Below, one piece after another: positions 52,281 through 60,420 of a stretch of 64,000 bases of DNA (positions are counted from its first letter, which is position 1; each line of letters opens with the position of its first letter). The translations under genes were made by a program, and so were the position numbers. The notes under the pieces were generated by a model, which ran no database searches, was not told the DNA's origin, and saw nothing but the letters and a program-made list of their open reading frames with translations. Source of the DNA: Paraglaciecola sp030730205 (lineage in GTDB: Bacteria; Pseudomonadota; Gammaproteobacteria; Enterobacterales; Alteromonadaceae); assembly GCF_052119645.1 (NCBI RefSeq), contig NZ_JBGQOM010000001.1:434001-498000 (forward strand), read 5' to 3'.

Positions 52281-53774
52281 TCAAGTGCTCTGCTTTTTTG
52301 CGGTATTCAGTTTTTTGGCAGATATGCAGCTTTTGTGCAAATACTGATTATTACCAACCTTTATTAACACACCCAAATCTGCAAATTTTTGAAGCGTATT
52401 AGACAGGAAGTCTTTTTGGTTATTTTCTAGTTTTCGTATTGGCGCACTACATTTGAAAATGTTGTTTCGAATTACACCAAAGGAACCAGAACCGTGACGC
52501 TCTGAATACTCTCGTACTTTTAGTTCAACTAGCTTTTGGCTTTCCTCTATGCTTGTTTTACTTTGCGTCGAGAGATGTGTCTCGCATTCATGTAGACTGT
52601 TTAAGAATTGTTTAAAAGCATAAATGACCATGGACTGATCAATTTCTTTGCTCTCTAGTGCAAGCAATGTTGCTACTACACGAATCTGTTCGTAACCCCT
52701 TGCGAATATTGCGCCATACATACCATGGTTTCGATTTTCGTCGCACTCCAAGTATTCTTTAATTGTATGAAGCGTCGTTCTTGCCGCCAAACTTTCGGTT
52801 GGCAAGTTTTCTGTAGAAATAGCCTTTAGCCTTTCAGAAATATCTTTTGAAGGTCGTACCACCTTGTCATGTCCTCGAAGTGGAGCACGTTTAGATGGTC
52901 CTCTGACAAATATTATTCTGCCAAGTAGGCCTGTTTCGATTTCTTTTTTGGAGAACAAAAAAGCAACATTTTGTGGAACTGAATAGCTGATAAGATTAAC
53001 AAATGGGTCGTATATACATTCATTAGTAAGCTCCAAAAGGTTCTTCAGTTTCTCTTTGTCTTCGGGTTGAAAAGCGGTGTTAGATTTCTTTTTATCTGCT
53101 TTTTCAAGTCTTGCAATTAGTTGTTCCTGCACTTCTCTTTTGAGATTTCCGGAAAGTCGATACTGTTTTGCTGTTTTGAGTTGAAGCAAGAGGTCTGCCA
53201 TATTCTTTTCGAATGTCGAAGCTCGTGAGGATAGAGCTGTTCTAAAAAGAACATGACCTTCATCTAGGACGTAGATAGAGCAACCCTCAGAATAAAGTAA
53301 ATCAAACATAATTGTTTTGTCAGACCTAGGTGTGTCGTGCAGCTTGCTGTCAAGCCCTAGGTCCATCAACGCTTGCTTTAAATAGTTTTGATGTGCTTCT
53401 TTTCCGCTAGCAGTCAATGCAGTTGAGATGACATATAGGTTTAGCTTATACGGCGGGTTTTCAATTTGCCTTGCGACAGAGGATAAGATCATCATTGCCG
53501 CCGCAGGACGAAGGTTTGGTAACGCTCTATACTCCAGTGTTGCTAAATCTTCACAAATGTCACCGGCCAAACCTGGAGGATGACTGAGGTCGACTTTATT
53601 CAAAAGCTTTTTAAGGCCAGTTGGCATAAGCTGAAAGTCTATTTCGTTCGATGTCTCGGTCATTTCAGTTTCTGATCCGCTATTTTTGTCATCAGGTTTT
53701 GAGTTTTTTGTTGACGTCGTACTTTCATCAGAACTCTCGCTACTGAAGAATCGTGACCAAAATCGATTAAACAT
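52281..53774 (-). CDS. DUF3987-like ATPase, putative replication protein
   Basis: A 497-residue protein. After an acidic, low-complexity start, residues about 70-330 resemble DUF3987/YfjI-type helicase-like ATPases of phages and islands: RPAAAMMILSSVARQ, YVISTALTASGKEAHQNYLKQAL as a P-loop-like strand and loop (SGKE instead of GKS/T), YVLDEGHVLF as a Walker-B-like strand and RLSGNLKREV. The incomplete P-loop leaves ATP use uncertain. The C-terminal part looks like a winged helix (LGVLIKVGNNQYLHK). It starts 2 bp after alpA and is probably a replication or maintenance protein. Confidence 0.55.
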   Translation of the reverse strand: MFNRFWSRFFSSESSDESTTSTKNSKPDDKNSGSETEMTETSNEIDFQLMPTGLKKLLNKVDLSHPPGLAGDICEDLATLEYRALPNLRPAAAMMILSSVARQIENPPYKLNLYVISTALTASGKEAHQNYLKQALMDLGLDSKLHDTPRSDKTIMFDLLYSEGCSIYVLDEGHVLFRTALSSRASTFEKNMADLLLQLKTAKQYRLSGNLKREVQEQLIARLEKADKKKSNTAFQPEDKEKLKNLLELTNECIYDPFVNLISYSVPQNVAFLFSKKEIETGLLGRIIFVRGPSKRAPLRGHDKVVRPSKDISERLKAISTENLPTESLAARTTLHTIKEYLECDENRNHGMYGAIFARGYEQIRVVATLLALESKEIDQSMVIYAFKQFLNSLHECETHLSTQSKTSIEESQKLVELKVREYSERHGSGSFGVIRNNIFKCSAPIRKLENNQKDFLSNTLQKFADLGVLIKVGNNQYLHKSCISAKKLNTAKKQST

Positions 53775-53776
53775 AT

Positions 53777-53965
53777 CTATACCTCTCTCTGGCTTTCGAG
53801 CCAGTGAGCTATTTCCTCACGTCGCCATCTCAAAGCATTTCCACCAAGCTTGTATGGTCGAGGAAACTTCGAATCTTTGCGTTTTCGCCAAAGTGATGTC
53901 TCGCTGATATTGAGAAAATCTTGCACTTCCGTGGCAGTTAGTAAACGATCATTATCTAGTTTCAT
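53777..53965 (-). CDS. AlpA-family DNA-binding protein
   Basis: From the ATG at 53965 the protein has 62 residues: RLLTATEVQDFLNISETSLWRKRKDSKFPRPYKLGGNALRWRREEIAHWLESQ, an AlpA/excisionase-type helix-turn-helix. AAGGAG lies 6 bases upstream; a longer frame to 54127 is not supported. AlpA proteins activate or direct excision of P4-like islands. It heads the leftward operon, and the next gene starts 2 bp later. Confidence 0.88.
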   Translation of the reverse strand: MKLDNDRLLTATEVQDFLNISETSLWRKRKDSKFPRPYKLGGNALRWRREEIAHWLESQREV

Positions 53966-54183
53966 ATTTAACTCCTTTATGTTTTGAAACTCAGGATAGA
54001 TAATTGACGATTTGACAGGAAAGGTAACGCTAGGATAAGAAATAGGGTGCAATGCATTGAAATATATGAAGATATTTTTACAGGCTAGGATGAAGAATAT
54101 GATTTTTTCAGCAGAAAGCCTTATCATTTTGATAGAGAATAGTAGGCTGTTTGGTGGGGTTTTGGGCGAGCATTAATCGACTA
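53966..54183. other. Divergent control region left of the 163-bp repeats
   Basis: AT-rich DNA between alpA and the tandem repeats. It must contain the promoter of the leftward operon. No gene is seen; the longer frame entering it from alpA lacks coding features. Confidence 0.5.
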
Positions 54184-54346
54184 AATCAGCAAAAGTGATG
54201 ACCATTGTGATAAAAAAGCAAAATGATAATCCACAATAATAAAGTATATCTTTCAAAGACCACAACCCTCATATTCCTTGTTTAATCCCTAGTTTTCTCA
54301 TAATCCACATATAATACAGTGGGAGGCTCACTATGTCTGGCGACAC
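54184..54346 (+). repeat. 163-bp tandem repeat, copy 1
   Basis: First of three copies with exact 163-base period. It contains TTGTTT-N17-TAATCC (promoter-like), GGGAGG and an ATG at 54333. From that ATG an 18-residue frame (MSGDTISKSDDHCDKKSK) runs into copy 2 and stops. Confidence 0.88.
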
Positions 54347-54509
54347 AATCAGCAAAAGTGATGATCATTGTGATAAAAAATCAAAATGATAATCCACAAT
54401 AATAAAGTATATCTTTCAAAGACCTCACTCCTCATATTTATTGTTTAACCCCTAATTTTCTCATAATCTACATCTAATACACCAAGAGGCTCACTATATC
54501 TGGCGAGAC
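54347..54509 (+). repeat. 163-bp tandem repeat, copy 2
   Basis: Second copy, differing from copy 1 by scattered substitutions without indels. The promoter-like TTGTTT-N17-TAATCT is kept, the ribosome binding site is AAGAGG, and the start codon has changed to ATA (54496). Confidence 0.88.
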
Positions 54510-54672
54510 AATCAGCAAAAGTGATGATCATTGTGATAAAAAATCAAAATGATAATCCACAATAATAAAGTATATCTTTTAAAGGCTTCAATCCTCATAT
54601 TTCTTGTTTATCACCTAATTTTCTCATAACCTACAACTAAGGCAACAGGAGGCTCATTATGTCTGACGAGAT
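54510..54672 (+). repeat. 163-bp tandem repeat, copy 3
   Basis: Third copy, which provides the real promoter, ribosome binding site and first codons (ATG TCT GAC GAG) of the HTH gene at 54659. Confidence 0.88.
54604..54632 (+). promoter_or_regulatory. Candidate promoter of the HTH-hsd-prrC operon
   Basis: TTGTTT (54604-54609), 17-base spacer, TAACCT (54627-54632), 27 bases before the ATG; AGGAGG at 54647-54652. The palindrome ATGATCAT in each copy is a possible operator. Versions of the promoter occur in all three repeats. Confidence 0.5.
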
Positions 54673-54850
54673 ACTTACTCTCAAAGAGTTAGCTACATAC
54701 CTCAAGCTAACTGAAAAAACAGCCTATAGATTGGCCGCTGAAGGCAAATTTCCGGGCTTTAAAGTAGGCGGATCTTGGCGTTTCAAAAGCGAAGATATTA
54801 ATGCATGGATAGAAAAACAAAAAGTAACTAAGGACGATATCAATGACTAA
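54659..54850 (+). CDS. Small excisionase/MerR-type HTH regulator of the R-M operon
   Basis: A 63-residue DNA-binding protein: LTLKELATYLKLTEKTAYRLAAEGKFPGFKVGGSWRFKSEDINAWIEKQ, the complete excisionase-family HTH (TIGR01764 type). AGGAGG is 6 bases upstream of the ATG. Its end overlaps hsdR by 8 bases. Its place as first gene of a restriction operon suggests it controls that operon, in the manner of a C protein, possibly through the repeated upstream region. Confidence 0.82.
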   Translation: MSDEILTLKELATYLKLTEKTAYRLAAEGKFPGFKVGGSWRFKSEDINAWIEKQKVTKDDIND

Positions 54851-57800
54851 AGAACAACAAATCGAAGACGCCCTAATAGCCAAGCTTCAAGACCTCAAAT
54901 ATACCTACCGTCAAGACATTCGCGATAAGGTTGCACTTGAAGAAAACTTCCGCAAAAAATTTGAAGCACTAAATTATGTAAAACTCACTGACGCTGAATT
55001 TGCACGTCTGCGTGATGAAATAGTGACAGCCGATGTGTTCACCGCCGCCCAAACGTTGCGCGAGCAAGGCTATTTTCAGCGCGAAGATGGAACTCCGTTA
55101 CATTACACATTAGTTAACATCAAAGATTGGTGTAAAAATGAATTTGAAGTCATTAATCAGTTACGCATAAACACTGACAACAGTCACCATCGATACGACG
55201 TTATTTTGCTTATTAACGGTGTTCCGGTCGTACAAATTGAGTTAAAAAATCATCAAATTGTTACGCGCCGTGCTATGGAGCAGATAGTTAAATACAAAAG
55301 TGATATCGGTAACGGTTATAGCAATACGCTCATGTGTTTCATGCAATTATTTATTGTTAGCAATGAACACCGTACTTATTATTTTGCGAATAACAGAAAT
55401 GAGCATTTTAGTTTTAATGCCGATGAGCGCTTTTTACCAATCTACGAAATGGCTAAAGAAGACAATGAAAAAATTGGCGATTTACATAAATTTGCCAACG
55501 CCTTTTTAGCTAAATGTACATTAGGTCAAATGATTAGTCGCTACATGGTACTAGTGCAATCAGAGCAGAAACTGCTAATGATGCGCCCTTATCAAATATA
55601 TGCAGTGCAGGCCATTGTAGATTGTATTCATCAAAACCGAGGTAACGGCTACATTTGGCATACAACTGGTTCAGGTAAAACGCTCACATCCTTTAAGGCA
55701 TCAACGCTTTTAAAAGACAATCCAGATATTGAGAAGTGCCTGTTCGTGGTTGATCGTAAAGACCTCGACCGTCAAACCAGAGAAGAATTTAACAAATTTC
55801 AAGAAGGTTGCGTTGAAGAGAATACCAATACAGAAACACTTGTGCGACGCATGCTTTCTGAAGACTATGCCGACAAAGTTATAGTCACCACTATTCAAAA
55901 ACTCGGCCTCGCACTAGACGAAAACAGCAAGCGTAACCAAAGTAAAACTAAAGAAGGCAAACAAACGTTTAAGGAGCGTCTCGAACCACTTCGAGATAAA
56001 CGCATTGCCTTTATTTTTGACGAGTGCCACCGTTCACAGTTTGGTGACAACCATAAAGCTATCAAAAGCTTTTTCCCAGAAGCTCAGTTGTTTGGCTTCA
56101 CTGGTACACCGATATTCAGTGAGAACTCAAATTATATCCAAGTAGATGGGAAGCAAGCATCTTATGTAACCACTGAGGCCATTTTTGAAAAAGAGCTACA
56201 TTCTTATACGATTACTCACGCCATAGAAGATAAAAACGTCTTAAGTTTTCATATTGATTACTTTGGGAAAAATGATAAAAAAACAAACAATGAAAATGGT
56301 AAGAAGAAGAAACCTAAAAAAGTCACGCCACCTCCAGAAGCTGTAGTCAAAGAAATTATTGCCAAACACGATGCTGCTACTAGTGACCGTCGCTTTAACG
56401 CTGTATTGGCCACCGCATCGATTAATAATGCTATTGAGTATGTTGAGCAATTTAAGCTGTTACAAGCGCAAAAAAAAGCAGAAGATGAAAATTACAAACC
56501 TCTTAATATTGCTTGTGTTTTCTCACCCCCAGCACTTCCGCCAAAAGAAAAAGATGACAAATCGTCTTATAATAGCGATGCCAAAGGTGCAGATGTCAAA
56601 ACGGTAGAAAAAAATGTTAAAGACATCAAACAACTGCAAGACGACTTGCCACAAGAGAAAGCTGACAACCTAGTTGAGCCAGAAAAGAAAAAAGCTGCAT
56701 TGAAAGCTATATTAGCTGACTACAATAATCATTATGGTACAAATCACACCATCAATGAGTTTGACCTATATTACCAAGACGTACAGCAACGTATTAAAGA
56801 CCAAAAATACAGTAATACCGATTACCCTCATAAAAATAAAATCGACATTGTGATTGTGGTCGATATGCTACTTACAGGCTTTGATTCAAAATATCTCAAT
56901 ACCCTCTATGTGGATAAAAATCTTAAATACCACGGCTTAATTCAAGCATTCTCTCGTACTAATCGAGTATTAAACGACAGCAAACCATGGGGAAATATCT
57001 TAGACTTCCGCGGTCAAGAAGACGAGGTCGACAAAGCTATTTCACGTTTCTCAGGCCATATTCCTGAAAATGAAGATAGAGAAATTTGGCTAGTCGATCC
57101 AGCGCCTGTTGTAGTTGAAAAGTATAAAGCAGCAGTTGAGAAGTTAAATACCTTTATGAAAGGTAAAGGCTTAGGGTGTGCGCCATCTGATGTGGTCAAC
57201 TTAAAAGGCGATGCCGCCAAGGTTGATTTTATCAACCACTTTAAAGAGGTACAAAAACTCAAGACTCAAATTGATCAATATACGGAACTTACTAAAGAGC
57301 AACACCAAGTAATTGAACAAGCTTTGCCAGTAGATATTTTGTGTGGTTTTAAAGGGCAATACTTAGAAATCGCTCAAGAGCTTAAACGTAAACAAGATCA
57401 AAATAATGAGGATACACCTGATGATGTTCAGCAATTAGACTTTGAGTTTGTACTCTTTGCTTCAGCAGTGATTGATTATGATTATATTGTTGGATTAATT
57501 GCTAACTCTACCCAAGCTCCAAGTAAACAAAAAATGACCCGTAAAGAGCTGATTGATATGATCAGCGCCAACGCAAACTTAATGGAAGAGCGTGACGATA
57601 TTATTGACTATATCAATAGCCTAAGTACTGACGTAGCGCTGAATGAGAAACAAATTCGCGAAGGTTACCAACAATTTAAAGCAAATAAGTCTGCTAATGA
57701 GTTAAAAAATATTGCTATAAAGCACGGATTGGAGGAACAAAGCCTCCAAACTTTCGTTGAAAGCATAATGCACCGCATGATTTTTGATGGTGACCACTTA

Positions 57801-57938
57801 ACAGACTTACTTGAACCACTAAATTTAAGTTGGCGAGAGCGTGGAACAGCAGAACGGGCATTAATGGAAGATCTCATTCCACACTTACATAAATTAGCCC
57901 AAGGGCGCGAAATTTCGGGGCTTGCAGCATATGAGTAA
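54843..57938 (+). CDS. hsdR: Type I restriction endonuclease subunit R
   Basis: Motor and nuclease subunit of the type I restriction complex. The 1031-residue protein has the nuclease motif RYDVILLINGVPVVQIELKN (D118, E133, K135; PD-D/ExK type), then two helicase domains. Walker A is HTTGSGKT (273-280), DECHRSQ lies near 392 and GFTGTPI near 420. A charged insertion rich in Lys follows, then VVDMLLTGFDSKYLNTLYVDK and QAFSRTNRV. The C-terminal helical part joins HsdM/HsdS. Order R-S-prrC-M differs from the common R-M-S. It overlaps the HTH gene by 8 bases. Confidence 0.96.
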   Translation: MTKEQQIEDALIAKLQDLKYTYRQDIRDKVALEENFRKKFEALNYVKLTDAEFARLRDEIVTADVFTAAQTLREQGYFQREDGTPLHYTLVNIKDWCKNEFEVINQLRINTDNSHHRYDVILLINGVPVVQIELKNHQIVTRRAMEQIVKYKSDIGNGYSNTLMCFMQLFIVSNEHRTYYFANNRNEHFSFNADERFLPIYEMAKEDNEKIGDLHKFANAFLAKCTLGQMISRYMVLVQSEQKLLMMRPYQIYAVQAIVDCIHQNRGNGYIWHTTGSGKTLTSFKASTLLKDNPDIEKCLFVVDRKDLDRQTREEFNKFQEGCVEENTNTETLVRRMLSEDYADKVIVTTIQKLGLALDENSKRNQSKTKEGKQTFKERLEPLRDKRIAFIFDECHRSQFGDNHKAIKSFFPEAQLFGFTGTPIFSENSNYIQVDGKQASYVTTEAIFEKELHSYTITHAIEDKNVLSFHIDYFGKNDKKTNNENGKKKKPKKVTPPPEAVVKEIIAKHDAATSDRRFNAVLATASINNAIEYVEQFKLLQAQKKAEDENYKPLNIACVFSPPALPPKEKDDKSSYNSDAKGADVKTVEKNVKDIKQLQDDLPQEKADNLVEPEKKKAALKAILADYNNHYGTNHTINEFDLYYQDVQQRIKDQKYSNTDYPHKNKIDIVIVVDMLLTGFDSKYLNTLYVDKNLKYHGLIQAFSRTNRVLNDSKPWGNILDFRGQEDEVDKAISRFSGHIPENEDREIWLVDPAPVVVEKYKAAVEKLNTFMKGKGLGCAPSDVVNLKGDAAKVDFINHFKEVQKLKTQIDQYTELTKEQHQVIEQALPVDILCGFKGQYLEIAQELKRKQDQNNEDTPDDVQQLDFEFVLFASAVIDYDYIVGLIANSTQAPSKQKMTRKELIDMISANANLMEERDDIIDYINSLSTDVALNEKQIREGYQQFKANKSANELKNIAIKHGLEEQSLQTFVESIMHRMIFDGDHLTDLLEPLNLSWRERGTAERALMEDLIPHLHKLAQGREISGLAAYE

Positions 57939-59238
57939 TCAAAAAGTAACGATTCCTCCTCCAGAACTGAGATTTAAAAAGGATGATGGTTCGCAGTTTC
58001 CTGATTGGGAAATAGTTCCGCTGAAATCTATTGCCAGAAGACAAACGACAAAAAATACTGATGAAAAAATTGTTCGTGTTTTAACCAATTCAGCTGTCGA
58101 TGGAATTTTAGATCAAAAGGACTATTTTAAAAAAGACATTGCTGTTAAAGGTAATTTACAAGGGTATTACATAGTTGAGGAAAATGATTATGTTTATAAT
58201 CCTCGTATATCAACCGCAGCTCCAGTAGGGCCAATCTCAACAAATAAAATTGGAAAAGGAGTTATGTCTCCTCTCTACACTGTTTTCAGCTTTAATGATA
58301 AAAATAGTGATTTTTACGAACAATATTTTAAATCATCCAAATGGCATCATTACTTGCGAGCAATCTCCAATACAGGTGCTCGCCATGACAGGATGAGTAT
58401 TTCGGCTAGTGAGTTTATGGCTATGCCCGTTCCAAAACCTGATGGAAAGGAACAGAAAAAAATAGCTGACTTTCTATTGTCTATCGACCAGTTGATCGTA
58501 ACGCAAACTAAAAAACTTGAAGAATATAATAATCACAAAAAAGGCTTAATGGAGCAGCTTTTTCCAGCAGAAAATGAACTTGTACCTGAATATCGTTTCC
58601 CGGAATTTCTAAATGACGGCGACTGGGATGAGAAAACGTTAGAGGATGTAGCTACATATACAAAAGGTTTTGCATTCAAATCTCAAAACTATACAGACAA
58701 AGGAATTCGAATCATTCGTGTATCTGACTTAGGCACCGATTATATTAAGTCAGCTAATAAAAAAATATTTGCCCCTATTAAAGTTGCTGACCAATATAAA
58801 AGGTATAGATTACGACAAGGAGAAATTATTATAACAACTGTGGGTTCTAGGCCTGATTTACTTGATTCAGCAGTCGGACGAGGTGTGTATATATCTTCAG
58901 ATAATCAAGGTCTTTTAAATCAGAATCTCCTTAAGCTAGAGATGAAGGAAAACGTTAATGGTAGGTTTTTGTTTTCAAATATAAATACAACACAATACCA
59001 AAAATTTATTGCTTCTATTTCTCGTGGCAACGCTAATCAAGCTAATATAGCTGTGAAAGAACTTCTAAAATTTAGAATAAAAATACCTAAACTTAAAGAA
59101 CAAGAAAGAATTGCAGATTGTCTGTCTTCCATTGTTTATCTTGTAAGTTACCAAACAAAAAAAGTAGAGGCTTTAAAAGCCTATAAAATAGGCATAGTAC
59201 AGCAGCTTTTTCCATCTATAGATGGGGTGAAATTATGA
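57931..59238 (+). CDS. hsdS: Type I specificity subunit S
   Basis: DNA-recognition subunit. From the ATG at 57931 (overlap ATGAGTAA with hsdR) it has 435 residues. Two target-recognition domains (about 20-160 and 225-370) are separated by conserved helical spacers (EQKKIADFLLSIDQLIVTQTKKLEEYNNHKKGLMEQLFP, and the second ending RIADCLSSIVYLVSYQTKKVEALKAYKIGIVQQLFP). The similar spacers are typical of type IC. The bipartite target cannot be deduced. Its stop overlaps prrC by four bases (ATGA). Confidence 0.95.
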   Translation: MSNQKVTIPPPELRFKKDDGSQFPDWEIVPLKSIARRQTTKNTDEKIVRVLTNSAVDGILDQKDYFKKDIAVKGNLQGYYIVEENDYVYNPRISTAAPVGPISTNKIGKGVMSPLYTVFSFNDKNSDFYEQYFKSSKWHHYLRAISNTGARHDRMSISASEFMAMPVPKPDGKEQKKIADFLLSIDQLIVTQTKKLEEYNNHKKGLMEQLFPAENELVPEYRFPEFLNDGDWDEKTLEDVATYTKGFAFKSQNYTDKGIRIIRVSDLGTDYIKSANKKIFAPIKVADQYKRYRLRQGEIIITTVGSRPDLLDSAVGRGVYISSDNQGLLNQNLLKLEMKENVNGRFLFSNINTTQYQKFIASISRGNANQANIAVKELLKFRIKIPKLKEQERIADCLSSIVYLVSYQTKKVEALKAYKIGIVQQLFPSIDGVKL

Positions 59239-60419
59239 ATGAATTGAATTTTTCTTCCCTTGATGCAGTCTCTACTCAATTACGAGATGTTTTGGACAAT
59301 GGAATTCAACGTGGAAACAAGACGTTAACTATTAATCAAGTTCTATTATTTGCTTATAATGGCACAGGTAAAACTCGTTTATCAATGGCGTTTAAAGATA
59401 TTGGTAAACAAGACGACAACCGCGATACTCTTTATTTTAATGCGTTTACTGAAGATCTTTTCCGTTGGGATAACGATTTAGAAAATGACGAACAACGAGT
59501 ATTGAAACTTAATCAAGACTCTCGATTTTTTAACGGCCTACAAGAACTAGAAATGGAAAATCGTATTCGGCCGCTTCTACGTCGCTATGCAGATTTCGAT
59601 TTTATTATTGATTATCAAAATTCAGTTGTGAGTTTTACACGGGAAATAACTGGTGAAGCAGGTGCAGAAATTGTCGAGCATATTAAAGTCTCTCGTGGTG
59701 AAGAGAATATTTTTATCTGGTGTTTTTTCTTAGCTGTTGCTCAATTAGCTGTTGACCAACAAGAAGCCTATGATTGGGTCAAATACCTTTACATTGATGA
59801 TCCGATATCATCATTGGATGACAACAACGCAATAGCAGTAGCCTGTCATCTAGCTCAATTACTTAAAAATGCGAATGGCACAATTAAAACAGTCATATCT
59901 TCTCATCACACTTTGTTTTTCAATGTTATGTGGAATGAGCTTAATGAAAAGAAAAAACTCCAACCTTATTTTTTAAGCTTTGACAAAGCTACTCAGGCTT
60001 ATAAATTACGTTATACCAATTCAACCCCATTTTTTCATCATGTAGCTTTATTAGAGCAGTTATATCAAGCATCTGAATCCGGTGGTTTATTTACCTACCA
60101 CTTCAACATTCTGAGAAGCATTCTTGAAAAAACGGCGACTTTCCATGGTTTTAAAAACTTTTCAGCCTGTATAGAACAAGGGGATGATGATCCCGATGGT
60201 GTTTTACATGCGCGAATAATCAATATTTTGAGTCATGGTAACTATTCCCTATTTGAACCTATGGAAATGACAGATGAAAATAAAGGCCATTTTCGACGTA
60301 TTTTAAATAATTTTTTAAACAACTACCGATTTAATCCAGAGCTGTTTCCAGAGGCTGAAGCGCAAGAAGAACCATTAGCCCATCAAGAGCAGACAGAACA
60401 GCTAGCAGAGACTAACTAA
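59235..60419 (+). CDS. prrC: Anticodon nuclease PrrC
   Basis: RNase that cuts tRNA-Lys in the anticodon loop when a phage inhibits the associated restriction enzyme; it is held silent inside the type IC complex. The 394 residues match E. coli PrrC (396). The N-terminal ABC-type ATPase has AYNGTGKTR (Walker A, 40-48), FNAFTEDLFRWDNDL, the signature-like KVSRGEENIFIW, Walker B YLYIDDPISSLDDNN (184-198) and SSHHTLFFN (H-loop). The catalytic triad of E. coli (Arg320, Glu324, His356) is kept as R294, E298 (NILRSILEKT) and H334 (ILSHGNYS). The anticodon-recognition segment is changed. It lies between hsdS and hsdM. Confidence 0.92.
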   Translation: MNELNFSSLDAVSTQLRDVLDNGIQRGNKTLTINQVLLFAYNGTGKTRLSMAFKDIGKQDDNRDTLYFNAFTEDLFRWDNDLENDEQRVLKLNQDSRFFNGLQELEMENRIRPLLRRYADFDFIIDYQNSVVSFTREITGEAGAEIVEHIKVSRGEENIFIWCFFLAVAQLAVDQQEAYDWVKYLYIDDPISSLDDNNAIAVACHLAQLLKNANGTIKTVISSHHTLFFNVMWNELNEKKKLQPYFLSFDKATQAYKLRYTNSTPFFHHVALLEQLYQASESGGLFTYHFNILRSILEKTATFHGFKNFSACIEQGDDDPDGVLHARIINILSHGNYSLFEPMEMTDENKGHFRRILNNFLNNYRFNPELFPEAEAQEEPLAHQEQTEQLAETN

Positions 60420-60420
60420 C

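Noticed and set aside
54184..54672. CRISPR-like array
   Set aside because: The units are three adjoining 163-base copies without spacers, and each contains promoter and start signals.
59235..60419. RloC or generic AAA ATPase instead of PrrC
   Set aside because: The length, the absence of an inserted coiled coil and zinc hook, and the block-by-block match to PrrC around ATPase and triad favour PrrC.
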